A stretch of 14,806 nt of DNA from Pseudomonadota bacterium (GTDB lineage Bacteria > Myxococcota > Myxococcia > Myxococcales > Myxococcaceae): positions 1 to 14,806 of the forward strand of contig JAFADT010000203.1 in the NCBI GenBank assembly GCA_023424585.1. The letters run 5' to 3'. The notes under the pieces were generated by a model. It worked only from the letters and a program-made list of their open reading frames with translations. It had not been told where the DNA came from and ran no database searches. The position numbers were made by a program, and so were the translations under genes. The number at the start of each line of letters is the position of its first letter. Within the stretch, counting starts at the first letter, position 1. This document shows positions 1 through 7,020 of this stretch, in pieces.

Positions 1-487
1 GGAGGGGCCCGGGCAGGCCGCGCCAGGCCACGCCGGTGAAGACGAGCACCAGCGCGTAGGTGCCCATGCAGGTGGGGCACACCACGCCCAGCCGGGCGCT
101 GACGACGGCGAAGACGATGATGGAGACGACGCCCGCGAGCGCCAGGAGCCGCAGGCCGTTGGCGGCCGGACGCACGGAGCGGCCCGCCTTCACCCAGGCG
201 AGGTACAGCGCGGCGAGCCCCACCGCGGCCAGCCCCCACACCAGGCCCAGGCCCGCGATGGGGATGCCCAGCGCGTCGTGCACGGCGCTGGCGAAGTCCG
301 AGTTCCAGACGGTGGCGCAGTTGACGGTCTCGCTGATGCTGCACGCGGTGGTGCCGCCAGCGCGCACCGTGAGCAGCTCCAGCCATTGGTAGACGGCGAG
401 CCCGCTGGTGACGAGTCCCAGCACCAACAGCGCGAGTGCGCCACGGGTGGGAACGGGGGCGGCCGGGGTCGGGGCCTTCTTGCTCAT
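1..487 (-). CDS. VKOR-family disulfide-forming membrane protein, C-terminus cut by the window edge
   Basis: The first 162 residues are visible, from the ATG at 487 to the left edge, with no stop. Vitamin K epoxide reductase homologues are membrane proteins that reoxidise a periplasmic DsbA/Trx-like partner using quinone. The sequence shows a first membrane segment at about residues 16-36, loop cysteines C49 and C57 followed by a conserved-type WNS, two or three more hydrophobic segments (about 74-98 and 114-131), and the redox motif CPTC (C137, C140) in the last helix. Many bacterial VKORs continue into a thioredoxin/DsbA domain. That would lie outside the window and cannot be judged. The ATG overlaps the TGA of the upstream cupin gene by 4 bp (ATGA), so the two are probably translationally coupled. 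The family call is confident; the physiological partner is unknown. Confidence 0.88.
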   Translation of the reverse strand, partial: MSKKAPTPAAPVPTRGALALLVLGLVTSGLAVYQWLELLTVRAGGTTACSISETVNCATVWNSDFASAVHDALGIPIAGLGLVWGLAAVGLAALYLAWVKAGRSVRPAANGLRLLALAGVVSIIVFAVVSARLGVVCPTCMGTYALVLVFTGVAWRGLPGPL

Positions 488-810
488 GCGTGCTCCGGAG
501 GCGGGGTCATCAAGACGAGGAGGCGGGCGTTGTCCGGGCCGTCGTTGACGACGCCGTGCTCGGTGCCCGCCGGGGCGAAGAGGGTGGAACCGGGGCCATG
601 CGTCGCTTCCTCGTCGCCGATGCGGAAGCGGCAGCGCCCCTCCAGCACGAGGTACACCTTGTCGGACGTGGCGTGCCGGTGGGGCTTCTGCGCCTGGCCC
701 GGGGTCAGGCAGTAGACGTCGAGGAAGAAGCGACCGGACTGGAAGACGGCGTGCTTCTGGAGCTTCTCCGGGGAGAAGCCCTGGAAGGCCGCAAGCTGCT
801 TCACATCCAT
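484..810 (-). CDS. Small single-domain cupin protein
   Basis: A 108-residue protein that is essentially one cupin beta-barrel. Cupin motif 1 is visible as PHRH (H44, H46), with D50 where many family members have Glu, then YLVLEG. Motif 2 matches the classical pattern well: G74, P80, G82, H85 and N89 in GSTLFAPAGTEHGVVN. H44, H46 and H85 would bind a divalent metal. Stand-alone cupins range from sugar isomerases and dioxygenases to sensors, so substrate and reaction cannot be assigned. The ATG at 810 is preceded by AGGAG (822-826 complement) 11 bp upstream. The stop overlaps the start of the VKOR gene, suggesting a two-gene operon. It is divergent from ygfZ with only 38 bp between the starts. 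Confidence 0.85.
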   Translation of the reverse strand: MDVKQLAAFQGFSPEKLQKHAVFQSGRFFLDVYCLTPGQAQKPHRHATSDKVYLVLEGRCRFRIGDEEATHGPGSTLFAPAGTEHGVVNDGPDNARLLVLMTPPPEHA

Positions 811-833
811 CGTGGCATCCGCTCCTGCGCCTC

Positions 834-840
834 TATATAG
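834..840. promoter_or_regulatory. AT-rich TATATAG in the divergent cupin/ygfZ intergenic region, possible -10
   Basis: This is the only AT-rich stretch in the 38-bp gap between divergent starts. Read on plus it could be a -10 giving a start site within a few bases of the ygfZ ATG (849). TATATA is self-complementary and could also serve the cupin gene. No convincing -35 was seen at 16-18 bp on either strand, so this is a weak call. Confidence 0.25.
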
Positions 841-848
841 CGACGGGC

Positions 849-1925
849 ATGGAACCGCTGACGCTGCATTTTGTTCACGAGCGGGTGGGTGCCCGCTTCA
901 TTCCGGTGGGGGGCCGCGAAGTGGTGGCCGGGTATGGAGACGTGGGCGCGGAGTATGGCGCGGCCCGTGACGCCGTGGCACTGCACGATGCGTCCTACCG
1001 CGAAATCCTCCGGATAACGGGGGAGGATCGCGCCTCCTTCCTCCACGGCATGGTGACCCAGGAAGTGAAGAACCTCCCGGTGGGCTCGGCCGCCTACGCC
1101 GCCTTCCTCACGGTGAAGGGCGCCATGGTGGGAGACGCGCGCATCCTCAAGCGGGAGGACGACCTCCTCCTGGACCTGGAGCCCGGCCTGGGCGCCAAGG
1201 TGCGGGAGTTCCTGGACAAATACCTCATCTCCGAGGACGCGGAGCTGCACGACGGCACCCCGGAGGCAGGCTGGCTGAAGCTGCTCGGCCCCCGGACGGC
1301 CCAGGTGCTGGCCGCCGTCCTGGGCGGCCCCTTCGAGCCGCTGGCGCCGCTCGCCAGCCGCGAGGCGGCCATCGCCGGGCAGGACGTGTGGCTGCTGGGG
1401 ACGGCGCTGCCGGGCGGGCTGTCCGGCGTGGACGTGCTGGTGCCGCGCGCGGGGCTGGAGGCGGTGTGGACGGCGCTGGTCCAGGCCGGCGGGGCGCACG
1501 GGCTGAAGCCGCTGGGCTTCGACGCGCTGGAGCGGGTGCGGGTGGAGGCGGGGGTGCCGCGCTACGGGCAGGACATGGTGGACACCACCATCCCGCTGGA
1601 GGCGAACCTCACCCACGCCATCTCCTACAACAAGGGCTGCTACATCGGGCAGGAGGTCATCGCCCGGGCCACCTTCCGCGGGCACATGAACCGGAAGCTG
1701 GCGGGGCTGCTGCTGGGTGAAGCGGACGCGGCGCCCGGCACGGAGCTGCGCAAGGGGGAGAAGAAGGTGGGCTGGGTGACCAGCGTGGTGACGTCCCCGG
1801 TGAAGGGCCAGCGGGTGGCGCTGGGCTACGTGCACCGCGACTCGCTGGAGCCGGGCACGGAGCTGACGCTGGGGGATGGCGCGGGCACCGTCACCGTGGC
1901 CGCCCTGCCCTTCACCGCCGCGTAG
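849..1925 (+). CDS. ygfZ: YgfZ/GcvT-like folate-binding protein
   Basis: A 358-residue protein of the GcvT-fold family. YgfZ proteins bind tetrahydrofolate and support assembly or repair of certain Fe-S enzymes in the cytoplasm (in E. coli, for example, MiaB). The diagnostic signature is present as NKGCYIGQE (K262, G263, C264, Y265, Q268, E269), the conserved K-G-C-[FY]-x-G-Q-E of YgfZ, which separates it from true aminomethyltransferase T-protein. The N-terminal part (residues 30-75) shows the GcvT-like stretch ALHDASYREILRITGEDR. The C-terminal 70 residues match the barrel domain that ends in GYVHRD. Length is in the usual 320-370 range. The ATG is the first plausible start after the divergent cupin promoter. 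No strong Shine-Dalgarno is visible, only GACGGGC, so a very short leader is possible. Confidence 0.92.
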   Translation: MEPLTLHFVHERVGARFIPVGGREVVAGYGDVGAEYGAARDAVALHDASYREILRITGEDRASFLHGMVTQEVKNLPVGSAAYAAFLTVKGAMVGDARILKREDDLLLDLEPGLGAKVREFLDKYLISEDAELHDGTPEAGWLKLLGPRTAQVLAAVLGGPFEPLAPLASREAAIAGQDVWLLGTALPGGLSGVDVLVPRAGLEAVWTALVQAGGAHGLKPLGFDALERVRVEAGVPRYGQDMVDTTIPLEANLTHAISYNKGCYIGQEVIARATFRGHMNRKLAGLLLGEADAAPGTELRKGEKKVGWVTSVVTSPVKGQRVALGYVHRDSLEPGTELTLGDGAGTVTVAALPFTAA

Positions 1926-1955
1926 GGGGCCTTGCGCGGGGGCTCCCCCGGCCCC
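1926..1955. terminator. GC-rich hairpin between convergent genes, possible bidirectional terminator
   Basis: CGGGGG (1937-1942) and CCCCCG (1945-1950) form a tight stem. An outer pair, GGGGCC (1926-1931) with GGCCCC (1950-1955), could extend or replace it. It sits directly after the ygfZ stop and before the end of the convergent sigma gene. There is no T-tract, so intrinsic termination is uncertain. Confidence 0.35.
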
Positions 1956-2010
1956 GACGTGCGCCCATGACCGCCCCTCGCGGCGGCCGTGCGGCGACGG
2001 CGGGCCCCCC

Positions 2011-2841
2011 TCAGGCCGGAGGGTCCGCGGGGCGGGCGGACAGCGCGCGTGACAGCGCCTGGCGCACCGCCGCGCGCACCGGCGCGGGCACCTCGTCCCC
2101 CGGGATGCGCCGGCACAGGGACACCGTGCGCTTGAGCGCGTCGCACGCGTCGCGACAACGCGGGCAGCTCGACAGATGCGCCTCCAGACGCACGCAGGTG
2201 GCCTGATCCACCTCCTGCGCGGCGAACTCGGAGAGCTCCCCCGCAAGCTCCGGGCACGCCGGGGCCTGCGCCTGGGCGCCCTCCCCCATCAGCGTGGAGA
2301 GGTGTTCGCGCAGTTGGAGCCTCGCGCGGTGCAGCCGGCTCTTGAGCGCCCGCACCTCGATGCCCACCACCTTCGCCGCCTCCTCCGCGGAGAGCCCCTC
2401 CACGTCCCGGAGGATGAGCACCTCGCGTTGGGCCTCCGGCAGCGCGAGGATGGCCGCCTGCAACATCTCCCCCAGCTGCCGCGCATGGGAGACCATGTCT
2501 GGCGGGGCCTCCTCCGCGGCGACGCGGGTGGCCGCGGGTGAGTCGAGGGGCTGGAACTCCTCGGGCGCGCCGGCGCGCTTGCGGCGCAGGCGGAAGCAGT
2601 GCGTGCGGGCCACCTGATACAGCCACGTGGACAGCTCCGCGTCGCCCCGGAACGCATGGATGCCCCGGAAGGCCGCGAGCAGCGTCTCCTGGAGGACCTC
2701 CCTGGCGTCTTCCTCCGAGCCGCACATGCGCAGGCCAAAGCGATACACCTGCTTCTCGTGGCGGGCGAGGACTTCATCCAGCGCCTTGTCGTCGCCAGCG
2801 CGCGCGGCCTCCATCAACTGCTCATCGGTTCGCGTCGACAT
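2011..2841 (-). CDS. ECF sigma factor with C-terminal zinc-finger (zf-HC2) anti-sigma-like domain
   Basis: A 276-residue protein. Residues 5-85 are sigma region 2 (EDAREVLQETLLAAFRG and the promoter-melting stretch ELSTWLYQVARTHCFRLRRKR). Residues 118-185 are region 4 with the helix-turn-helix (LPEAQREVLILRDVEGLS then AEEAAKVVGIEVRALKSRLH). The C-terminal third resembles a zinc-binding anti-sigma domain: C196, then HLSSCPRC giving H222, C226 and C229, with further cysteines C216, C233 and C243. A free-standing ECF sigma is about 170-200 residues, so the extra 80 residues look like a fused, possibly metal- or redox-sensing, regulatory domain. Myxococcus CorE-type factors also carry a Cys-rich C-terminal domain, but whether this protein belongs with them was not established. 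A strong Shine-Dalgarno (GGAGGTGA) precedes the ATG at 2841. No separate anti-sigma gene adjoins it. Confidence 0.9.
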   Translation of the reverse strand: MSTRTDEQLMEAARAGDDKALDEVLARHEKQVYRFGLRMCGSEEDAREVLQETLLAAFRGIHAFRGDAELSTWLYQVARTHCFRLRRKRAGAPEEFQPLDSPAATRVAAEEAPPDMVSHARQLGEMLQAAILALPEAQREVLILRDVEGLSAEEAAKVVGIEVRALKSRLHRARLQLREHLSTLMGEGAQAQAPACPELAGELSEFAAQEVDQATCVRLEAHLSSCPRCRDACDALKRTVSLCRRIPGDEVPAPVRAAVRQALSRALSARPADPPA

Positions 2842-2893
2842 CGCCCGGTCACCTCCCCACGTGTCCCCGTCACGTCGCAGGCGGAGACCGCCC

Positions 2894-2921
2894 GGTCGTC
2901 AGGATGACGACCTGGTCATCC
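2894..2921 (-). repeat. Two overlapping inverted repeats upstream of the sigma gene
   Basis: GGTCGTCA (2894-2901) pairs with TGACGACC (2905-2912). GGATGAC (2902-2908) pairs with GTCATCC (2915-2921). The two share bases, so only one hairpin could form at a time. They lie 53-80 bp upstream of the sigma ATG, where an operator or leader structure would sit. Confidence 0.5.
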
Positions 2922-3044
2922 GCATGGAGCTGCATAGCGGGAATCCGGCGCCGATGCTGAAGGGACACGCCGAACTGTCTCATGGGGGCGAGGGGCGTGG
3001 CCCCGGAGGTCGCGCCACGGACGGCGGACAGCAGGGGCCGCCTT

Positions 3045-3073
3045 CTCCTCCCCCTCCCCCTGGGACGGAGGAG
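3045..3073 (-). terminator. Possible terminator after the dsrE-like gene
   Basis: Read on minus, CTCCTCC (3073-3067) and GGAGGAG (3051-3045) flank a 15-base G/C-rich loop starting 5 bp past the DsrE stop. There is no clear U-run, so it may be a weak or Rho-assisted end of the transcript. Confidence 0.35.
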
Positions 3074-3078
3074 GCCCT

Positions 3079-3540
3079 CTAGTAGCGGATGACCTGATAG
3101 CCCTCGGCCACCAGGCGCGACAGCTCCGCCACGCCGTTGTCCACCACCTCCGCCTCCGGCTGGAGCTTCTTCGGATCAATGTCGAACTTCGCGAGCGCGT
3201 GGCCGCACGCCACCAGCCGGACGCCCGCGGCCTTCGCGGCCTGGGCCTCCTTGCGGACCGCCTCCGGAACGGCCTTCACCGTCGGGTCCAACGCCACCAC
3301 CGCGCGGCCATAGCTCAGCCACACCACGTCCGAGAGGTAGCCGGACTCCCTGGCCGTCTTCGCGTGCCGGAAGGAACTGGAGAGGGTGCCGAGGTCCTCC
3401 AGGCCCGTGGTGGAGACGAAGACGAGCTTGCCCTGGCGCGCGGGCGGCTTCTTCTCGACGGCCTGCGACGGCGCCGTGGCGACGGCGGCGAGAGGGACGA
3501 TGACGAGCGCGGCGAGGACGAGCAGCAGGTTGCGATTCAT
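3079..3540 (-). CDS. Exported DsrE/DsrF-family protein
   Basis: A 153-residue protein with an N-terminal signal peptide (MNRNLL, hydrophobic core to about residue 23, likely cleavage near ATA or SQA at 23-27). The mature part looks like a DsrE-like alpha/beta fold. It opens with KLVFVST (38-44) and ends each half with hydrophobic strands (VVWLSYGRAVV; VRLVACGHALAKFDI). C112 lies where DsrE-family sulfur carriers place their reactive cysteine. DsrE/TusD proteins move sulfane sulfur between partners, but most are cytoplasmic, so an exported one suggests periplasmic use. The ATG at 3540 has GGAG 8 bp upstream. It is the last gene of the sigma-controlled block and has its own degenerate copy of the shared promoter motif. 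The specific role is inference. Confidence 0.85.
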   Translation of the reverse strand: MNRNLLLVLAALVIVPLAAVATAPSQAVEKKPPARQGKLVFVSTTGLEDLGTLSSSFRHAKTARESGYLSDVVWLSYGRAVVALDPTVKAVPEAVRKEAQAAKAAGVRLVACGHALAKFDIDPKKLQPEAEVVDNGVAELSRLVAEGYQVIRY

Positions 3541-3584
3541 TCGAGGAGCTCCACTTCGAGGTTGAGGGGGACTCTTCATCTGGG

Positions 3585-3614
3585 AGGACACGAGGAGCCC
3601 GAGCTGGGGTTCTC
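3585..3614 (-). promoter_or_regulatory. Degenerate ECF-type promoter for the dsrE-like gene
   Basis: On minus: GAGAACCCC (3614-3606), 15 bp, then TGTCCT (3590-3585). Spacing and -10 are identical to the three better copies, and the -35 core GAAC is kept. Predicted start is about 3578, leaving a 38-base leader with the ribosome site. Confidence 0.5.
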
Positions 3615-3641
3615 GCGCTCCGGGGCTGGCCGGGACGAGGC

Positions 3642-5258
3642 TCACTGCACCTGCTGGGTCCGCAGCACGGGCGGGAGGTCCTCGCCCACGACGCGCCCTT
3701 GCAGCGCGTCGTCCAGGCGCGGCTCGCTGGCGAGGAAACGGCGCACCGCCTCGTGCGCGTCCAGGTCCAGGACACGCGGCTCCTGGACGTCGGGAATCCG
3801 GCACACCATGTCCGGGGCATCGCCCTCGCGCTCGCAGGCCGTCACGGTGTAGAGGCGGTCGTCCTCCACGGGCTGGCCGCCGACCTCGAGGGCCAGCAGG
3901 CGCTCGCCCCGGGGCGCGTGGGCCCGGAAGCGCAGCGTCATCCCCGAGGGACGCGGCAGCCACCCCCCGAAGCGCTCCTCCGGGTCCTTCGCGAAGACGT
4001 TCTCCAGCTCCTGCTCCCAGAAGGCGCGAAGCTGCCGGCCGCTCACCTTGCCCGTCTTCAGCTTGTTGACGATGGGGAAGAGGTTCCACAGGTCCGCCTC
4101 GCGCAACGGCCCGGGCAGCAGCGGCGTGCCGAAGCGGAAGCCGTTGGAGAGGCCGATCTCCGTCCCCCCGGCGGCGCGGATGGCGTCGGCCAGCACGTTG
4201 TCGAGCGGGTTCTCCACCACCGCGTAGCGCGCGAGCGCGACGTCGGTGTGGCCCACCGGCGCGGCCAGCTTCGCCTCGTATGGGGCGAGGGCGGCGTCCA
4301 CCAGCCGGGCCACCTCCGGGTCCTCGGGGAAGCGCGAGGCGGTCAGCTCGATGAGCTCCCAGCGGCGCTCCACCACCCGCCCCTCCTCCACCCACAGGTC
4401 CAGCCGTCCAAGGAAGGAGCCGAAGGCACCGGGCTCCACCACCCAGCTCCCGGTCCGCGCTATCGGCGCATAGGTGCGCTCGTGCGTGTCCCCCGACAGG
4501 TGGACGTCCACCCCGGGCACCCTGGCGGCGAGGCCCACCGCCTTGGCGAGCCCCACGTGCGTCATCAACAGCACCACCTGGGCCCCCTCGCGCTCGCGCA
4601 CCTCGCGCACGAGCGCCGGCAGCGCCTCCGGGCCGTCATAGCGCAGGCCCTGGCTGTAGCCGGGAGGCTGGCGGCGCGGGACGTCCGGGTCCGTGAAGCC
4701 GACGACGGCCACCTTCACCCCGCCCACCTCCTTCACGAAGTACGGCGGGAAGAGGCGCTCACCGCTCGCCGCATCGCGCAGGTTGGCGGCGAGGAGCGGA
4801 TGCCTCAGCTCGCGAGCGCGCTGGCGCAGCACCCTGGGGCCGTACACCACCTCCCAGTTGCCAGGCACCGCGGCGTCCAGCCCGAGCGCATTGAGCGGCT
4901 CGATGAGGACGCCGCCCTCGGTGAGGGCCGCCGCGCCCGAGCCCTGAAGGGTGTCTCCGCCATCGAGCACCAGCACGTCACCGCCGCGCTCGGCGCGAAT
5001 CCGCTGGATGGCGGCGGCCACGCGGGCGAAGCCGCCAGCCTCCTCGATGCGCTCCTTCCCCTCGCGCCAGAACAGCTCGGGGTGGGCGCGCAGCTGCGCG
5101 TGCAGGTCCGCCACGTAGAGGACGGTGAGCTGCTTGCGCTGGGGCGCGGAACCGCTGGCGGCCCGCGGGGTGAGGGAGCCCGGTCGCGCCAGGGTACAGC
5201 CGGAGCCCAGGCCGCCCAGCGCGAACAGCGCGCCGAGCAGGGAGAGGAGACGCATCAT
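3642..5258 (-). CDS. SoxB-like binuclear metallohydrolase, exported lipoprotein
   Basis: A 538-residue protein of the calcineurin-like metallophosphatase plus 5'-nucleotidase C-terminal domain family. The N-terminus is a signal peptide ending LGSGC (C21). The lipobox is slightly atypical, with Gly at -3, but lipidation is likely. Metal-site motifs are DLHAQ (D51, H53), DGGDTLQGS (D102), GNWE (N134), MTH (H234) and SGDTHE (D257, H259). Several features favour SoxB over UshA-type nucleotidases: GNWEVVYG in place of GNHEFD, GFRFGTPLLPG (373-383) in place of NGGGIR, and the ENVFAKDPEERFGGW stretch (419-433), which resembles the equivalent part of SoxB. SoxB releases sulfate from sulfonated SoxYZ in the periplasm, but no SoxYZ is present here, so the substrate is unknown and a nucleotidase role stays possible. 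The first of two tandem ATGs (5258) has AAGGTG 7 bp upstream. It has its own ECF-type promoter. Confidence 0.88.
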   Translation of the reverse strand: MMRLLSLLGALFALGGLGSGCTLARPGSLTPRAASGSAPQRKQLTVLYVADLHAQLRAHPELFWREGKERIEEAGGFARVAAAIQRIRAERGGDVLVLDGGDTLQGSGAAALTEGGVLIEPLNALGLDAAVPGNWEVVYGPRVLRQRARELRHPLLAANLRDAASGERLFPPYFVKEVGGVKVAVVGFTDPDVPRRQPPGYSQGLRYDGPEALPALVREVREREGAQVVLLMTHVGLAKAVGLAARVPGVDVHLSGDTHERTYAPIARTGSWVVEPGAFGSFLGRLDLWVEEGRVVERRWELIELTASRFPEDPEVARLVDAALAPYEAKLAAPVGHTDVALARYAVVENPLDNVLADAIRAAGGTEIGLSNGFRFGTPLLPGPLREADLWNLFPIVNKLKTGKVSGRQLRAFWEQELENVFAKDPEERFGGWLPRPSGMTLRFRAHAPRGERLLALEVGGQPVEDDRLYTVTACEREGDAPDMVCRIPDVQEPRVLDLDAHEAVRRFLASEPRLDDALQGRVVGEDLPPVLRTQQVQ

Positions 5259-5291
5259 CGTGAAGCACCTTGAGTGGGAGGGACAGCGGAG

Positions 5292-5321
5292 GGGACACGA
5301 GGCGCGCCGCGCGAAGTTCCC
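5292..5321 (-). promoter_or_regulatory. ECF-type promoter for the soxB-like gene
   Basis: On minus: GGGAACTTC (5321-5313), 15 bp, then TGTCCC (5297-5292). It matches the copies before the sigma and ccdA genes in sequence and spacing. Predicted start is near 5285, giving a leader of about 27 bases that contains the AAGGTG ribosome site. Confidence 0.65.
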
Positions 5322-5344
5322 GCGGCGCGAGCCCGCGCCCCCCG

Positions 5345-5686
5345 TCACTCCCAGGCCGACATGGGGCCGAGGTTGAAGACGTCCTGGAAGCCACGCTCCC
5401 TCAGGAGGTGCTCGGCGCGGCTGCTGCGCGCGCCACTGCGGCAGTAGATGACGAAGGGCTTCTCCGGCGAGCCGAGCTCGGCGAGCCGCCGGGGCAGCTC
5501 CTCCACGGGGATGTTCACCGCGCCGGGAAGGTGCCCGGCGGCGAACTCCTCCGGCGTGCGGACATCCACCAGGGTCGCGCCTGCCGCCACCCGCTGGTGG
5601 GCCTCGGCTCCGACGGAGCGCCCGTGCACACAGGAGACGAGGAACAGCCCGGCGAACAGGACAGCGGCGGCGAGAAAGGACCTCAC
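5345..5686 (-). CDS. Lipoprotein single-domain rhodanese
   Basis: A 113-residue protein from the GTG at 5686, which has GGAG 7 bp upstream. An in-frame ATG at 5758 would add 24 residues that do not look like a signal peptide. The N-terminus is a lipoprotein signal ending LVSC (C19). The rhodanese domain follows, with DVRTPEEFAAGHLPGAVNIP (41-60) and the active-site loop CRSGAR (C82). Rhodaneses transfer sulfane sulfur through a cysteine persulfide. The lipid anchor places this one on the periplasmic side or the outer membrane. It lies 125 bp downstream of the ccdA-thioredoxin gene, with no copy of the ECF motif in that gap, so it is probably co-transcribed with it. The soxB-like gene follows after 86 bp with its own promoter. 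Sulfur donor and acceptor are not known. Confidence 0.9.
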   Translation of the reverse strand: MRSFLAAAVLFAGLFLVSCVHGRSVGAEAHQRVAAGATLVDVRTPEEFAAGHLPGAVNIPVEELPRRLAELGSPEKPFVIYCRSGARSSRAEHLLRERGFQDVFNLGPMSAWE

Positions 5687-5811
5687 GGAGTGGCTCCAAC
5701 CGGGCCCAGCGGCCGCTGGCCCCTGGGGAAATGCGGTACAGCGGGTGAGAGCCCCCAAGGCGGCAAGAGGATTCGCCCCCGCCTCGCGCGAGGCGCTCCG
5801 CGGCGGTTCGG

Positions 5812-7014
5812 TCAGGAGCCCGAGCCGTCGTCGCCCGCTGACGGGAGACCGGAGGCCCCCGGAGGGAGGAGCCCGGCGCAGCGGGTCCCCGCGATGGACT
5901 CCAGGCCCTCGCGAATGGACGTCAGGGACTGCTCGCCCACCCGGCGCGTCACCTCCTGGCCAACGCTATCGAGGAAGAGGAACGTGGGGACGCCGCGGAT
6001 GCCGTGGCGGGCGGCGGCCTGCCGCCCCTCGGTCGTCCCGACATCGACGCGGAGGACGCCGACGCCCTGGCCCGCGCAATGGTGCTCGGCCAGGGCGACC
6101 ACGGGCTCCATCCGCTGGCAGACGGGGCAGCCGTGGCTCACGAACTCCACCATCGTCGGGCGCTCGAGCTGGGACAGCGCGGAGGGGCCGCGGGTGGACA
6201 GCACGAAGCCCTCCTCCGGGAGCGCGCACGCGCCGCCCCCTTCGGAGGTACACGCCGCCTCCGCCGGGGTGGAGGGAGAGGCCGAGCCGTCGACCTCGGC
6301 CACCGCGGCGGGCGCCTCCTCCGACGGCATGAGCACTCCCAGCGAGTCGGTGAACAGCAGCACGCCCAACCCGGCGAGCAGCGCCCCCGTGGCGAGCTCG
6401 AACTTGCGCACATGCCGCTTCACCCGGTCCAGCCACCGCAGCGCCAGCGGCGCGACGGCGGCCACGAGCAGCAGCGGAACGGACAGGCCCGCGGCATAGG
6501 TGCCGAGGTAGAGCGCCCCCAGGGCGGGCTCCGACGTGGAGGAGGCGGTATAGGTGAGCACCGCGCCGAGCACCGGCCCGATGCACGGCGTCCACCCCAG
6601 GGCGAAGGCCGCCCCGAAGAGGAAGGCCCCCAGCAGGCTGCCGCCCCGCCGCACCCGCCCGAGCAGGGGCCGGGCCTCCCCCTCCAGCCAGGGAACCTGG
6701 ATGAGCCCGAGCTGCTTGAGCCCCAGCAGGAAGAGCGCGAGCCCGCCGAACTGGAGGAGCCCCCCGCGGTGCGCCGCGAGCGCCCCGCCCACGGCGGTGG
6801 CCGCCATCCCCAGCGCGACGAACACGGTGCCGAGCCCGAGCGAGAACGCCAGCGCCACGCCCCATGGCCGCCGCGCACCGCCGTCCGCCTCCCGCAGCTG
6901 GGACAGGGACACGCCCGCGAGGAAGGACAGGTAGAGCGGGATGAGCGGGAGGACGCAGGGCGACAGGAACGTCAGCAGACCCGCGAGGAAGATGCCGAAG
7001 AGGCCGAGGCTCAT
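5812..7014 (-). CDS. CcdA/DsbD-type membrane thiol transporter fused to a C-terminal thioredoxin domain
   Basis: A 400-residue protein. Residues 4-225 contain about six membrane segments of the CcdA/DsbD-beta family, with the transmembrane redox pair C20 (LSPCVLP) and C144 (WTPCIGP). These proteins carry electrons from cytoplasmic thioredoxin to the periplasm. A linker (about 230-270) has C255 and C263. The thioredoxin-like domain (about 270-375) has CPVC (C296, C299) and the cis-proline loop GVPT (342-345). C313 and C379 are extra. It resembles DsbD without the alpha domain, or a SoxV (CcdA-like) and SoxW (thioredoxin) pair in one chain, which suits the adjacent SoxB-like gene. The ATG at 7014 has no clear Shine-Dalgarno and sits about where the predicted promoter would start transcription. 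Cytochrome c maturation is an alternative role, but no ccm genes are near. Confidence 0.9.
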   Translation of the reverse strand: MSLGLFGIFLAGLLTFLSPCVLPLIPLYLSFLAGVSLSQLREADGGARRPWGVALAFSLGLGTVFVALGMAATAVGGALAAHRGGLLQFGGLALFLLGLKQLGLIQVPWLEGEARPLLGRVRRGGSLLGAFLFGAAFALGWTPCIGPVLGAVLTYTASSTSEPALGALYLGTYAAGLSVPLLLVAAVAPLALRWLDRVKRHVRKFELATGALLAGLGVLLFTDSLGVLMPSEEAPAAVAEVDGSASPSTPAEAACTSEGGGACALPEEGFVLSTRGPSALSQLERPTMVEFVSHGCPVCQRMEPVVALAEHHCAGQGVGVLRVDVGTTEGRQAAARHGIRGVPTFLFLDSVGQEVTRRVGEQSLTSIREGLESIAGTRCAGLLPPGASGLPSAGDDGSGS

Positions 7015-7020
7015 GCCCCG

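Noticed and set aside
801..2246. 481-codon open frame on minus spanning ygfZ
   Set aside because: Antisense to ygfZ, whose KGCYIGQE signature is unambiguous. It also overlaps the sigma gene and the cupin leader.
3541..4395. Upstream extension of the dsrE frame into the soxB-like gene
   Set aside because: The extension has background composition. The ATG at 3540 begins a clear signal peptide and has a ribosome site.
3699..5273. 524-codon open frame on plus opposite the soxB-like gene
   Set aside because: Low-complexity composition antisense to a gene with clear metal-site motifs and a signal peptide.
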